Shown here: in pieces, positions 45,771 through 55,727 of the stretch | Numbering within the stretch: the stretch's first letter is position 1 | Layout: every line of letters begins with the position of its first letter | Origin: [Leptolyngbya] sp. JSC-1 | GTDB lineage: Bacteria; Cyanobacteriota; Cyanobacteriia; Elainellales; Elainellaceae | Direction of reading: 5' to 3' | DNA length: 64,000 bases | Assembly (NCBI GenBank): GCA_000733415.1 | Contig: KL662191.1 | Location: 905,939 to 969,938, forward strand | Made by a program: the position numbers and the translations under genes | The notes under the pieces: model-generated | The model's database searches: none | What the model was told of the DNA's origin: nothing | Seen by the model: the letters and a program-made list of their open reading frames with translations, nothing else

Positions 45771-45795
45771 AGTTTTAAGTTTTGAGTTTTGAGTT
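45771..45795. repeat. A/T-rich AGTTTTGAGTT repeat
   Basis: Reverse complement of the motif at 42597-42629, in the spacer between the two permease genes. Microsatellite-like; function unknown. Confidence 0.45.
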
Positions 45796-45910
45796 GGAAG
45801 AAATTGGGTTATGAGAGTTGGTCGTGGAGCCTATGCAGAGCTGATGGTTTTGGGTAGAGGGACATCATTTGAAGCACAAGCTTTGCATTGCCAAAAATCA
45901 AAACTTTTAA

Positions 45911-46915
45911 CTACTTGTACTGAATTCGCGGATCGAGAAAGGCGTAGGAGATATCCACCAGTAGGTTAATCAGGACGAATACCAGCGCCACAAACACCAC
46001 ACCCCCCTGCACCACCGGATAATCGCGGGCTAAGATGCCTTCGTAGATCCAGGAGCCGATCCCAGGCCAGGAGAAGATCGTTTCGGTCAAAATTGCGCCG
46101 CCCAGCAAAGTGCCGAACTGGAGGCCAATGATTGTCACCACGGGCAGCAGGGCGTTTTTGAGCGCGTGTTTAGAAATCACCCAGCGTTCGAGCAGTCCCT
46201 TAGCGCGGGCGGTACGAATGTAGTCTTGAGACAACACTTCTAGCATGGCACTGCGGGTAATGCGGGCAATAATTGCTAGGGGAATCGTGCCTACTGTCAG
46301 GGCTGGCAAAATCAGGTGAGCTAATATATCCGTCAGAGCTGGAAAGTTGAACTGGAGCAGGGCATCCAGCACATAAAACCCTGTGAGCGGCTGAAAATTA
46401 ACCCCGACGCCGAGACGGCCACTGGGTGGCAGCCAGCGCAGGTTGACGGCAAACAGGTAAACCAGCAGCAGCCCTAACCAGTAAACCGGCATCGAGACAC
46501 CCAGCAGCGAAGCACTCATGGCGATGTTGTCGAGCCAGCCGTTTTTCTTAACCGCAGCCAGAATTCCGGCTGGAACACCCAAGACGATCGCTACCAGCAT
46601 TGCCGCCACGGATAGCTCAAAGGTGGCAGGCCAACGGGTAGAAATCTCCTGGGTGATGGGAATACCGCTGATAATGCTGCGTCCCAGATCAAAGCGAATC
46701 AATTTTCCTAAAAAGGATAGGTATTGCAGAGGTAAGGGGCGATTGAGTCCTAGCTGTTCCTGTAGATTAGCGATCTGCTCAGGTGTAGCTCGCGGACCTA
46801 GCAGCACTACGGCTGGATTACCTGGAATCAACTGCAAAAACAGAAACACCAGTAAACTGATTCCCAACAGCACCGGCAGAATATCGAGAAGGCGACGCGC
46901 AATGTAGCGAAGCAT
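45911..46915 (-). CDS. peptide/nickel ABC permease (OppB/DppB-like)
   Basis: A 334-residue permease. It starts MLRYIARRLLDILPVLLGIS, the standard OppB beginning. The periplasmic block (PGNPAVVLLGPRATPEQIANLQEQLGLNRPL) and DFGRS-like FDLGRSIIS follow. The EAA loop is YIRTARAKGLLERWVISKHALKNALLPV, and VDISYAFLDPRIQYK ends it. The ATG was preferred over a TTG 39 bases upstream because the family begins at MLRY. It lies 88 bases after the binding-protein gene on the same strand. Confidence 0.94.
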   Translation of the reverse strand: MLRYIARRLLDILPVLLGISLLVFLFLQLIPGNPAVVLLGPRATPEQIANLQEQLGLNRPLPLQYLSFLGKLIRFDLGRSIISGIPITQEISTRWPATFELSVAAMLVAIVLGVPAGILAAVKKNGWLDNIAMSASLLGVSMPVYWLGLLLVYLFAVNLRWLPPSGRLGVGVNFQPLTGFYVLDALLQFNFPALTDILAHLILPALTVGTIPLAIIARITRSAMLEVLSQDYIRTARAKGLLERWVISKHALKNALLPVVTIIGLQFGTLLGGAILTETIFSWPGIGSWIYEGILARDYPVVQGGVVFVALVFVLINLLVDISYAFLDPRIQYK

Positions 46916-47003
46916 AGAAACGAGGAAAGAATTATTAACGTAAACGGAAATCAATTAGGAGGGACAGCCCGAACTCTGGACTGCCCCATCCTGCCTTCAG
47001 GCA

Positions 47004-48674
47004 CTAGCTACCTTTCTCAACGGTTTCGAAAGATTCGCTGCCAAAGGGGCTGGGCTGCCAATTTGCGATATTAGAACGCTGAGCCAGCAACGGTTCCGAG
47101 TGAACGACAGGAATACGCACCGCTTCATCCAAGGCAATTTTTTCGACCTGGGAATACATCTGGACCCGTTTAGCCTGATCCGATTCCTTGCGGGCATCTT
47201 CTAGCAGTTTGAAGGCTTGCGGATTCTTCCAGTCACCAATATCTTTGGTGCCGCCCGGACCAAAATGGTAGTAGAGGAAGTTGTCCGGATCGCCGTAGTC
47301 GCCAGTCCAGCCCAGCATAAAGGCTTGATAACCAGGTGACTTGAGGCGGTCATCTAGATAGGCAGCCCAGTCCTTGGTATTGAGTTTAACCCGAATACCA
47401 ACGGCACCCAAATCAGCCGCAAATGCTTCGGCGATCGGTTTGGGCGTAGGAAAGTAGGGACGCGAGACGGGCATGTACCAAAGCTCTAGATCAAAACCAT
47501 TGGGATAACCCGCATCAGCCAGCATCTTCTTAGCTTGGTCGGGATTGTATTCATAATCGCTCTGGCTAGCGTCATAAAACTGCTTCAGCGAAGGCGGCAT
47601 AAAGAACCCATCGCTCGTGGCCAACCCAGACCAGAAGGAATCCACGATCGCTTTGCGGTTGAGCGACATAGCGATTGCCTGCCGCACTTCTTTTTTAGCC
47701 AGCGGTTCGTAGCTGGTATTGAGAGCCAAATACCCCACGTTAAAAGGCGGGCGGCGCACTTCTTGTAGATTGGGGTCACTCTTCAGTTCGTTTAACTGGT
47801 CTGGAGCAATGTCGATCGTGAAGTCAATGCTGCCGGCTCGCAGTTCAGCCAGACGGGCAGAAGGTTCTTTGATGAAGCGAAACACCACCTGTTCAGTTTT
47901 CGGGAAGCCCGATTTCCAGTAGTTGGGGTTTTTCTCCAGCACGATTCGGTCGCCTGTGCGCCATTCTACAAACTTGTAGGGACCGGTACCAACTGCCACA
48001 GAGCCAGCGGTGCCATAGTCTGCGCCTGCTTTTTGAATCGCATCTGGACTAGCAATCCCGAAGTAACCGGAGGCAATCGCGGCAGGAAAGGCGGCAAAGG
48101 GATTTTTCAGCACAAACTCAATAGTTGAATTATCAACCACGTTGACGGCTTGCAAAATCGAGTTTTCGTTACCCTTGGATCCGCCAAATAGCCCTTCCCA
48201 GATGGCATAATCCTTCCCAGCATCGCGAAAACCCAGAGAATTGTTGGGATCCCACCAGCGCTCAATATTCACTTTTACGGCTTCGGCATTGAAGTCAGTT
48301 CCATCATGGAACTTAACACCTTCTCGCAGTTTGAACGTCCAGGTCAGACCATCCTCGGATGCTGTCCATTCGGTTGCCAGAGCAGTTTCCAGATCAGTTG
48401 TACCGGGCTTATAGTCGATGAGGCGGTCATAGATTTGATGCTGCACATAGATCGAGTTGCTGTCCTCGATATTACCTGGCTCTAAGTTGGCGGGATCGCC
48501 CGCGGCACCAAAGATTAGAGTAGTAGCATTAGCAGTCGAACCAGCGGGACTATTTCCGGGAGACGCGCCGGTAGTAGGAGCCGTGGTTTGGGGTGCACAA
48601 TTGGAGAGCGTAACCGTTAAAACAGCCGTGAATGCAAATAGTACGGCTTGCCATCGTTTTAAGCGTTGAATCAT
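47004..48674 (-). CDS. peptide ABC substrate-binding lipoprotein (OppA/DppA-like)
   Basis: A 556-residue SBP_bac_5 family protein. A lipoprotein signal (residues 1-26, lipobox LSNC with Cys26) anchors it in the periplasm. Family blocks include LIFGAAGDPANLEPGNIED, LTWTFKLREGVKFHDGTDFNAEAVK, IASPDAIQ, GTGPYKFVEWRTGDRIVLEKNPNYWK and LAELRAGSIDF. It captures peptides, glutathione or nickel complexes for the OppBC-type permeases encoded next. AAGGA lies 11 bases before the ATG. Confidence 0.94.
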   Translation of the reverse strand: MIQRLKRWQAVLFAFTAVLTVTLSNCAPQTTAPTTGASPGNSPAGSTANATTLIFGAAGDPANLEPGNIEDSNSIYVQHQIYDRLIDYKPGTTDLETALATEWTASEDGLTWTFKLREGVKFHDGTDFNAEAVKVNIERWWDPNNSLGFRDAGKDYAIWEGLFGGSKGNENSILQAVNVVDNSTIEFVLKNPFAAFPAAIASGYFGIASPDAIQKAGADYGTAGSVAVGTGPYKFVEWRTGDRIVLEKNPNYWKSGFPKTEQVVFRFIKEPSARLAELRAGSIDFTIDIAPDQLNELKSDPNLQEVRRPPFNVGYLALNTSYEPLAKKEVRQAIAMSLNRKAIVDSFWSGLATSDGFFMPPSLKQFYDASQSDYEYNPDQAKKMLADAGYPNGFDLELWYMPVSRPYFPTPKPIAEAFAADLGAVGIRVKLNTKDWAAYLDDRLKSPGYQAFMLGWTGDYGDPDNFLYYHFGPGGTKDIGDWKNPQAFKLLEDARKESDQAKRVQMYSQVEKIALDEAVRIPVVHSEPLLAQRSNIANWQPSPFGSESFETVEKGS

Positions 48675-49289
48675 AAGTAATCGCTTCCTTTCAGAGGCTG
48701 ATTAAAGATAAAAAACGTCAGAAAAATTAGGAGCAGGCGCAACGAAACAATCCGTCACACAACACCACAGGAATTTAGATTAGATAAGTTTCGTTAAAAG
48801 AATCGACGACTGGGGCTAAGTGTAGAGCAGATAGCAAAAAGCTATAATAATACGCGATTGAAATGATCTAAGTCCATCTTCGGGAGGAAAGATCGAGGAA
48901 TCAATTCAAGAGAATTAGCAAGCTTACACCTTCCTTACACCTCGTTGAGAACTCAATTAGAACTAAACAACAAACCAATGTAGCCATCCTGATTAGGCAG
49001 CGAAAGTCCTTTCTCACTATCTACTCACTTTTGCTAAATAAATCATAGCTTGCAAATCTATCCAAAGGAATAGGCCAATTGTTTAGAGTGCTTTGTGCAA
49101 TGAAATGTTGACATTTTGAAACGAGATGTCGCCTTTGCTTAAACTTTTCCTCTAAAATAATTCAACTATTCAATTAACATAATCTCCATCCAAGCTAAGC
49201 GAGTTAGCTAAGCAGTGGCTATTGATTCAATTGCCAACAGAATTGCTGGCTTGGGTTCATTCTTTATCATAAAAACTGTATCTAAACCT
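48675..49289. other. divergent promoter region of the peptide importer
   Basis: It separates the binding-protein operon (minus) from the ATPase gene (plus) and likely holds both promoters and any shared regulator site. A TATAAT box lies at 48843-48848; no good -35 pairs with it in either direction. AT-rich, no gene. Confidence 0.4.
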
Positions 49290-51098
49290 ATGAGCACCCC
49301 CATCCTTGACATTCGCAATCTCTCAGTTGAATTTCGGCAAGAGCAGCAGCGGGTGCAGGCATTGCAAAGTATTTTGTTTTCGTTATTGCCACGAGAAACA
49401 ATTTGTGTGGTTGGCGAGTCGGGGTCAGGCAAATCAGTGACAGCGCTGGCGGTGATGGGGCTATTGGTGGCTTCAGCTCAGGTCACCGGCGAAATTTGGT
49501 TCTGCAATCCGCACAAGCAAACCGACCCCATTAATTTGCTGGCACTGCCCATCGAAGAGCGACGCCAATATCGGGGAGGGCAGATTGCCATGATTTTCCA
49601 AGAGCCAATGACCTCGCTCAATCCGGTTTATACCTGTGGCAATCAGGTTGTAGAAGCCATTCTATTACACTCGGCTATATCACAAGAAGATGCCTATGGA
49701 CGGGCAGTAGATTTATTTCGAGAAGTCAAGCTACCCGATCCAGAAGGCATGATGGAACGTTATCCACATCAGCTTTCGGGCGGGCAAATTCAGCGAGTGA
49801 TGATTGCAATGGCCCTGAGCGGGAATCCAACGTTACTCATTGCAGATGAACCAACAACTGCGTTAGATGTCACGATTCAGGCTACGATTTTGGAACTGCT
49901 GCGAGAAATTCGCGATCGCCGCAATATGGCAATTCTGTTTATTACGCACGACATGGGTGTGGTGTCAGAAATTGCCGATCGGGTAGTGGTGATGTATCGC
50001 GGGCAAGTCATGGAAATTGCCAACGTGTATGATCTATTCGCCAATCCCCAGCATCCCTATACCAAAGGGCTACTGAACTGCCGGCCTCGACCCGATCAAC
50101 GGCTTAAACGTCTGCCCACAGTTTCCGACTTTATGCAGGTCACCACGATGCCCGATGGTCAGCCTGAAATCATTCCTCAGCCGCTCAGTATTATTGAAAG
50201 TAATCCTCGCTTTACACCGATGACCCAGGCGGAACAAACCCATCGCATGCAGCAATTGTTGCAACAGGAACCGCTGCTGTCAGTGCGGCATTTAACCAAA
50301 ACCTATCCGATGCGGACTGGGTTGTTTGGACCGACAATTCCGTTTCATGCTGTTGATAGCGTCAGCTTTGATGTTTATCCAGGTGAAACTTTGGGGCTGG
50401 TCGGCGAGTCGGGCTGCGGCAAAACTACCTTGAGCCGCGTGCTGCTGCGCTTGATTGAACCTACTGCTGGCGAAGTTTTTTTTGACGGTAAGCCCGTATT
50501 CAAACTAAATGAGGCCGAGTTGCGCCAGCTTCGTCAGGCTATGCAAATTGTGTTTCAGAACCCCTACGGCTCGATGGATCCGCGGCAGAGTATTGGTTCA
50601 GCCCTGATGGAGCCGATGATCATTCACGGTATAGGCAGTTCTCGGCAAGAGCGCTACCAAAAAGCGGTCGCCTTGTTGGAGCGGGTTGGCCTAGACGCCA
50701 GCGCCATGAACCGCATGCCCCACGAATTTTCTGGAGGACAACAGCAGCGCATCTGCATTGCCCGCACGCTGACCTGCAACCCCCGCTTCATTATCTGCGA
50801 TGAATCGGTTTCAGCCTTGGATGTATCAGTACAGGCCCAGGTGCTGAACCTGCTCAAAGACCTGCAACAAGACTTTGGTCTCACCTACATTTTCATTTCC
50901 CATGATCTGAGTGTGGTCAAATTTGTCAGCGACCGCATTATGGTGATGAATCAGGGCAAAATCGAGGAAATTGGCCCTGCCGACCAGATCTACAACCACC
51001 CCACCCGTGACTACACCCGCCAACTGATTCGCGCCATCCCCAACGCCACACTAGACGATATCCAAAGACGGCAAGCACAACGCTCACTGGCAGTATAA
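49290..51098 (+). CDS. fused double ATPase of peptide ABC importer (OppD-OppF type)
   Basis: A 602-residue protein with two ATPase domains, equivalent to DppD and DppF in one chain (as in GsiA/YejF). Domain 1 has Walker A GESGSGKS, signature LSGGQIQR and Walker B LLIADEPTTALD. Domain 2 has GESGCGKTT, FSGGQQQR and FIICDESVSALD. A linker between them holds the oligopeptide C-terminal motif (NPQHPYTKGLLNCRP). The start ATG at MSTPILDIRNLSVEF matches the family; a GTG 75 bases earlier would add an unlikely extension. Neither start has a strong ribosome binding site. It powers the importer encoded divergently. Confidence 0.93.
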   Translation: MSTPILDIRNLSVEFRQEQQRVQALQSILFSLLPRETICVVGESGSGKSVTALAVMGLLVASAQVTGEIWFCNPHKQTDPINLLALPIEERRQYRGGQIAMIFQEPMTSLNPVYTCGNQVVEAILLHSAISQEDAYGRAVDLFREVKLPDPEGMMERYPHQLSGGQIQRVMIAMALSGNPTLLIADEPTTALDVTIQATILELLREIRDRRNMAILFITHDMGVVSEIADRVVVMYRGQVMEIANVYDLFANPQHPYTKGLLNCRPRPDQRLKRLPTVSDFMQVTTMPDGQPEIIPQPLSIIESNPRFTPMTQAEQTHRMQQLLQQEPLLSVRHLTKTYPMRTGLFGPTIPFHAVDSVSFDVYPGETLGLVGESGCGKTTLSRVLLRLIEPTAGEVFFDGKPVFKLNEAELRQLRQAMQIVFQNPYGSMDPRQSIGSALMEPMIIHGIGSSRQERYQKAVALLERVGLDASAMNRMPHEFSGGQQQRICIARTLTCNPRFIICDESVSALDVSVQAQVLNLLKDLQQDFGLTYIFISHDLSVVKFVSDRIMVMNQGKIEEIGPADQIYNHPTRDYTRQLIRAIPNATLDDIQRRQAQRSLAV

Positions 51099-51144
51099 CC
51101 CTGCCTAACTGAGGCTAACTAAAGCCCAACTGAAGAGCAATGGG

Positions 51145-53058
51145 TTAGCGGCTTCCACCCCAGCCCCTCTCCGATAGAGTTTCTGGCAAAAAGGTCATAT
51201 CGATGGCTTCGCTGGATCCATCTTCCGGGTCCAGGTTTGCATCCACCTCAGCATCCTCTTGGCTGGGATCAGCCTCTGGTTCAGGGTTGGTAGCTTCTGA
51301 TTCGGTTGGTGCCGGCTGTTCAATCTCTGGATTGGCCATACCGGGAGCCACCGGAGATGGGGCCGCCAATTGCGGACCCGGAGCGATCGGAGCAGCAGGA
51401 CTCGGCATGATACCAGGTTGGTTACCCGTTTGAGGTATGGGACTGGGCTGGGGTATAGGCTGCTGCATACCCGGAGACGGCACCCCTGCAGGAGCTGGCA
51501 TGGTTGGAGCCATAGGCTGTTGGGGAACTGTCTGGGCTGGAGAAGGAATAGGGCTAGGAACCAACACCGGCTGCCCTCCAAAATGTTCGTAGACAATGGC
51601 AGCAATTTGCCGGATCAGATCTTGAGCACGGGCATCGTTGTGAGGGCGCTTCACCATCGTGGCAATCGCATAGCGCCGACCGCTGGGCAGATCCACCAAA
51701 CCGATATCCCCCAACATCGACCCAATATCACCAGTTTTGTGAGCGATGGCCGAACCAGGCGACATGACGCTGGGCAGCAAACTGTCATTCGCCGTGCGTC
51801 GCATAATCTCAAACGCGCGATCGCGGGATTTCATTGAGATCAGTTTGCCGTCGTTGAGCAGTGCCATCAGGCTAGCCAATTCTTTGGGAGAAGTAGTATT
51901 GGTTCCCTCCAGATCGGGTAGCGGCTTGCGCAACAAGGTTTGCTGCAACCCCCACTGCCGGAAGCGCTGATTCAAAGCTTGAATACCCCCCAATCGGCGA
52001 ATCACCATATTGGTCGCCGTATTATCGCTGCTGACGATCATGTTAGTTGCCGTCTCCAGCGCCGAGTATTGGGTGCCGACGCCAGCATACTGCATATCCC
52101 CAGACCCTTCAGCCACATCAGTTTGTTGAATTTGCAGCATCTCGTCTAGCTTGATTTTTCCAGCATCCACATCCTGGAAAAAGGCGATCAAAACCGGCAG
52201 CTTGATCATGCTGGCAGCAGAAAAGGTGGCATTGCCGTTGAAGCTGAAGAAATTGCCGTTGTCAATATCCATCACATAGACGCCGGGCACCAAATCGGTC
52301 AGATTGCGGATCAGCGGCGTCGCCTTCACCACCACATCGCTCATTTCCCGGCCTACTCGCACAGTAGAGACATTAGCCTGCACAGAGGGTTGACCACTGG
52401 GGCGGTTGGCCTCACTGGATTGGGTCGCTCGCGTCGGATCGGTTACCTGACTGGTAGTTGAACCCCGCAAATTAGGATCCCAAATCGAGATCACCGTTCC
52501 CATGATGGCCCCAACCCCAACCCCAACAATCAGCAGCCGCACTAGATAGACCAAGGGTGAAGTACGGGGACGAGCCGATCTTGCCGACTCAGAACGCTCT
52601 GATCCCAATCCGCTGGGTTGAAGCTTGCGGACTCCATCTTTAGACAAGGCTCTGGCTGGAAGACGCTTTTCGGCAGCAGTGGCAGATTTGGCGGTGGTCA
52701 GCTTGCGGTGCGCATCGCCTGGTCGGGGTTTAGAAGTCGTCTGTACTTGTTGAGCTTGGGCCTGTTGAGGCCGCCCTCGCAAGCCTGGGGCATGACCTCT
52801 TGAGGCAGCTTGCCTTTGGCGAACATCGGCCGGGGGGATATGGCGATTTTGGGAGAGGTTCTGAGAGTGACGCTCTCGCTGCCGGGGCTGAGAATCTGCC
52901 GCCCCTAGAGGAGCCTGAGATGGTCGCCGCTGGTCAGGGGTAAGGGGGCGTGGACCACGCCGGGGCTGACGCGAAGCAGCTGACTGAGCTTGAGCATCTG
53001 ACCGTTTGCGAGCCAAACGGCGCTGTAATCCTTTAGGGCGTCTGGGAAAATCCAACAC
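51145..53058 (-). CDS. beta-lactamase-fold serine hydrolase with disordered ends
   Basis: 637 residues. The first ~165 are basic, Gln/Arg/Pro-rich and probably disordered in the cytoplasm. A single membrane helix (~168-190) follows. The hydrolase domain (~235-495) has SxxK as Ser283-MI-Lys286, SDN at 344-346 and KTG at 441-443. The class A general-base Glu of the omega loop is not visible (RKPLPDLEG in place of RxEPELN), so penicillin turnover is doubtful and a peptidoglycan or penicillin-binding role is more likely. The last ~140 residues are Pro-rich, then acidic. The start is a GTG with GAGGA 7 bases upstream. Confidence 0.85.
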   Translation of the reverse strand: MLDFPRRPKGLQRRLARKRSDAQAQSAASRQPRRGPRPLTPDQRRPSQAPLGAADSQPRQRERHSQNLSQNRHIPPADVRQRQAASRGHAPGLRGRPQQAQAQQVQTTSKPRPGDAHRKLTTAKSATAAEKRLPARALSKDGVRKLQPSGLGSERSESARSARPRTSPLVYLVRLLIVGVGVGAIMGTVISIWDPNLRGSTTSQVTDPTRATQSSEANRPSGQPSVQANVSTVRVGREMSDVVVKATPLIRNLTDLVPGVYVMDIDNGNFFSFNGNATFSAASMIKLPVLIAFFQDVDAGKIKLDEMLQIQQTDVAEGSGDMQYAGVGTQYSALETATNMIVSSDNTATNMVIRRLGGIQALNQRFRQWGLQQTLLRKPLPDLEGTNTTSPKELASLMALLNDGKLISMKSRDRAFEIMRRTANDSLLPSVMSPGSAIAHKTGDIGSMLGDIGLVDLPSGRRYAIATMVKRPHNDARAQDLIRQIAAIVYEHFGGQPVLVPSPIPSPAQTVPQQPMAPTMPAPAGVPSPGMQQPIPQPSPIPQTGNQPGIMPSPAAPIAPGPQLAAPSPVAPGMANPEIEQPAPTESEATNPEPEADPSQEDAEVDANLDPEDGSSEAIDMTFLPETLSERGWGGSR

Positions 53059-53372
53059 AGTTCAATCCTCAAACCTACTTGGAAAAAACAAAGCGGGCAC
53101 ACTACTCGGACCAAATTTCAATTCGATGCTTCCTGCTATAGGCCAAATAGTTTGGGGCGGTCAGCAAGCTGCCTCATTTTAATCATTCTGGCGAAATTGG
53201 CAAATTTTTTTCGTCTCATCCGAAAATTGCTAACCCAAAATGCCTTCAAGACCTGTTTCTATTCACCTTTCTCATCTAGTTTTTCGCATGTTTTCTCGTG
53301 CAGTAAAGACTATCGGATTAATTTGCAGTGGAATGATTTTATTACAAAACTTTAGAGAGTCCCGAGCAGCCC

Positions 53373-54167
53373 TCAAAACGGCACGTTGTGTAAAGCCCAT
53401 TCCATTTGGCTCAAAATGCCCCGCAGCATCGCTACTTCAGTGGCGGAAAGCTGGGCACGGCTAAACAAGCGGCGAAACTTCTCCATCCGGCTATCCACTG
53501 TATGTGGATACAAATAGCCAATCCTTAACAGTAAGGATTCCAACTGCTGATAATAACCCTCCAGCATATCCAAGCTCGCCAACTCCTCGCTGGCTGAACC
53601 ATTGGGCTGCTCTGCTACAGTCCCTTTGCTTTCCCCACGTCCACAAGCGCTGATTCTCTGCTCCCCCGCTTGCCAAACTGCCAGCTCATAGCAGCAAATG
53701 GCGACTGCTTGCGCCAAATTTAAAGAACCATACTCTAGACTCGTAGGAATACGGACAAACCGCTGGGCATGATTGAGTTCGGTTTTGGTTAAGCCATGAT
53801 CTTCGCGACCAAAAATCAATGCTGAGGCAACAGGCTTGCCCATCGAGTCTGCCTCTAGCAGCCATGGCAAGGCGGATCTAGGATGTTCGAGCTGAACCGG
53901 AAGGCTGGTGTGATCGAGTCCGGTGGTAGCAATCGCCCGCTGACAGCCAATCAGTGCCTCCGGCAATGTCATCACTCGTCGTGCAGCCTCCAGAACATCT
54001 ACGGCATGAACTGCCATTTGGCGCGCCTCACTTCCCAGCGGATCGCACTTCGGGTTTACCAAAACCAACTGCCGCAGTCCCAGGTTCTTCATGATTCGAG
54101 CCACTGACCCCAAATTCAGCCCTCCAGCGGGTTCTACCAATACGATGCGCACGGCTGCTAGCGACAC
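53373..54167 (-). CDS. SpoU/TrmJ-family RNA 2'-O-methyltransferase
   Basis: A 264-residue SPOUT methyltransferase of the TrmJ type. Motif 1 is VEPAGGLNLGSVARIMKNLG, motif 2 is ALIFGREDHGLT, and motif 3 is IPTSLEYGSLNLAQAVAICCYE. A C-terminal helical extension (FRRLFSRAQLSATEVAMLRGILSQMEW) matches this group. It likely methylates ribose 32 of tRNA. The GTG start at VSLAAVRIVLVEP was chosen because AAGGAGG lies 8 bases upstream. A longer frame upstream is AT-rich and not protein-like. Confidence 0.92.
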   Translation of the reverse strand: MSLAAVRIVLVEPAGGLNLGSVARIMKNLGLRQLVLVNPKCDPLGSEARQMAVHAVDVLEAARRVMTLPEALIGCQRAIATTGLDHTSLPVQLEHPRSALPWLLEADSMGKPVASALIFGREDHGLTKTELNHAQRFVRIPTSLEYGSLNLAQAVAICCYELAVWQAGEQRISACGRGESKGTVAEQPNGSASEELASLDMLEGYYQQLESLLLRIGYLYPHTVDSRMEKFRRLFSRAQLSATEVAMLRGILSQMEWALHNVPF

Positions 54168-54255
54168 GATCAACACCTCCTTGACTTGGTTAAAAATGTA
54201 AAAAATGTAAATATACAAAATAAACAATTCCCGTCTTTGCCTGGATTTGTTGCCT

Positions 54256-54459
54256 ATGCCCCGTTCCAAATCTAAATCAAATCGCCAATCGACTTCTCTG
54301 GGGCGTGTTCGGTCTAAAGCCGACCTACCCACCAAAATCTGCCCGGTTTGTCAGCGTCCCTTTACCTGGCGCAAAAAGTGGGAAGACTGCTGGGATGAAG
54401 TCAAGTATTGCTCGGAGCGCTGTCGGCGGCATCGAACCGCATCCCAAACCATAGATTGA
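54256..54459 (+). CDS. DUF2256 zinc-ribbon protein
   Basis: A 67-residue basic protein with the DUF2256 signature KICPVCQRPFTWRKKWEDCWDEV...CSERCR. Four cysteines could bind a metal. The ATG at MPRSKSKSNR was chosen; a TTG 9 bases earlier is possible. It is divergent from the TrmJ-like gene with an 88-base gap. Function is unknown. Confidence 0.9.
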   Translation: MPRSKSKSNRQSTSLGRVRSKADLPTKICPVCQRPFTWRKKWEDCWDEVKYCSERCRRHRTASQTID

Positions 54460-54695
54460 TCAGAGACCTAGGTGGCTCAGTTTCTGCTATCTTCAGATAT
54501 TGTTAAAGGCCGCTAAAGCACGACTGTTCCGATCGCCAGCGTTCAATTCGGTTAGCGTCAGTCTCGGTTCGTTGCAACCCCACTAGGTTTTGCTTTGCCG
54601 CTCCAGCTAGGTTCGCTTGTGTATTCCCGTCTGATGCTGCTGTTGAACCGTGCTCGGCCTATTGCGTTTACTGAAATTTAGGGTATCTCTCAACT

Positions 54696-55658
54696 ATGTC
54701 AACGGGTTTAATTCAGCCCAAGCTAATTATTCATGGTGGAGCAGGCAGCTCCCTGAAAGGTAAGGCGGGCGCAGATGCAGTGCGTCGATCCCTCTACGCG
54801 GTAATTACCGAAGTCTATGAGCTGCTGCTAGCAGGTACAGATGCCAAATCGGCAGTAATTCGCGGCTGCCAGCTTCTAGAAGACGATCCGCGCTTTAATG
54901 CAGGCACCGGCTCAGTACTTCAATCCGATGGGCAGATTCGCATGAGTGCTTCTTTAATGGATGGCACCCAACAGCGATTCAGCGGTGTAATTAATGTTTC
55001 GCGCGTCAAAAACCCGATTGAGCTGGCCGAGTTTCTACAAACCTCCGATGACCGCGTTTTGTCCGATATTGGCGCGCTGGAGCTGATGCGGGAGTTGCAG
55101 TTGCCCTACTACGACCCGCTGACCAAAATCCGACTACAGGAGTGGATCCTGGAACGAGAAGGCAACTTTGATAAAGCGATGGCTGGCGTAGTAGCTGAAC
55201 GCGAGCTAGTTTCCGAAGCTGGACGTGGGACTATCGGCGTGGTAGTGCTCGATTCTCATGGACGGCTAGCCACAGGAACGTCAACCGGTGGCAAAGGGTT
55301 TGAGCGCATCGGTCGCGTCAGCGATTCGGCCATGCCAGCAGGCAATTATGCCAATGCCCATGCAGCCATTAGCTGTACAGGGATCGGCGAAGACATTATT
55401 GAAGAATGCCTGGCCGCGCGCATCGTCGTCCGAGTCACGGATGGGATGCCCCTGCTCAAAGCGTTTGAGTGCTCATTTCAAGAGGCCCACTCCCGAAAGC
55501 GGGATTTTGGTGCTATTGGCATTGCTGCCGACGGGACGATTGCCTGGGGAAAAACCAGCGAAGTGCTGCTAGCCGCTTACCATGATGGCGAGAAAATGGG
55601 CGACACACTAGAGATGGGACCAGGTACCCAAACCCAATGTCGAGTCAGCCTTGTTTGA
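54696..55658 (+). CDS. isoaspartyl peptidase / L-asparaginase
   Basis: A 320-residue Ntn-hydrolase of the plant-type asparaginase family. It hydrolyses L-asparagine and beta-aspartyl peptides, including products from cyanophycin breakdown. Blocks are LIIHGGAGSS, DDPRFNAGTGSVLQSDG, and the autocleavage site GRGTIGVVVLDSHG with the nucleophile Thr; GKTSEVLLAAY is near the end. The expected cleavage splits it into alpha and beta chains. The cyanophycin genes are not nearby. A small membrane-protein gene follows. Confidence 0.93.
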   Translation: MSTGLIQPKLIIHGGAGSSLKGKAGADAVRRSLYAVITEVYELLLAGTDAKSAVIRGCQLLEDDPRFNAGTGSVLQSDGQIRMSASLMDGTQQRFSGVINVSRVKNPIELAEFLQTSDDRVLSDIGALELMRELQLPYYDPLTKIRLQEWILEREGNFDKAMAGVVAERELVSEAGRGTIGVVVLDSHGRLATGTSTGGKGFERIGRVSDSAMPAGNYANAHAAISCTGIGEDIIEECLAARIVVRVTDGMPLLKAFECSFQEAHSRKRDFGAIGIAADGTIAWGKTSEVLLAAYHDGEKMGDTLEMGPGTQTQCRVSLV

Positions 55659-55727
55659 AACAACTTGCTCCCGAGCAACAGCTTGCCGTTATCCTAAAAG
55701 AAATATTTCTGCTAATAGAAAATTGCT

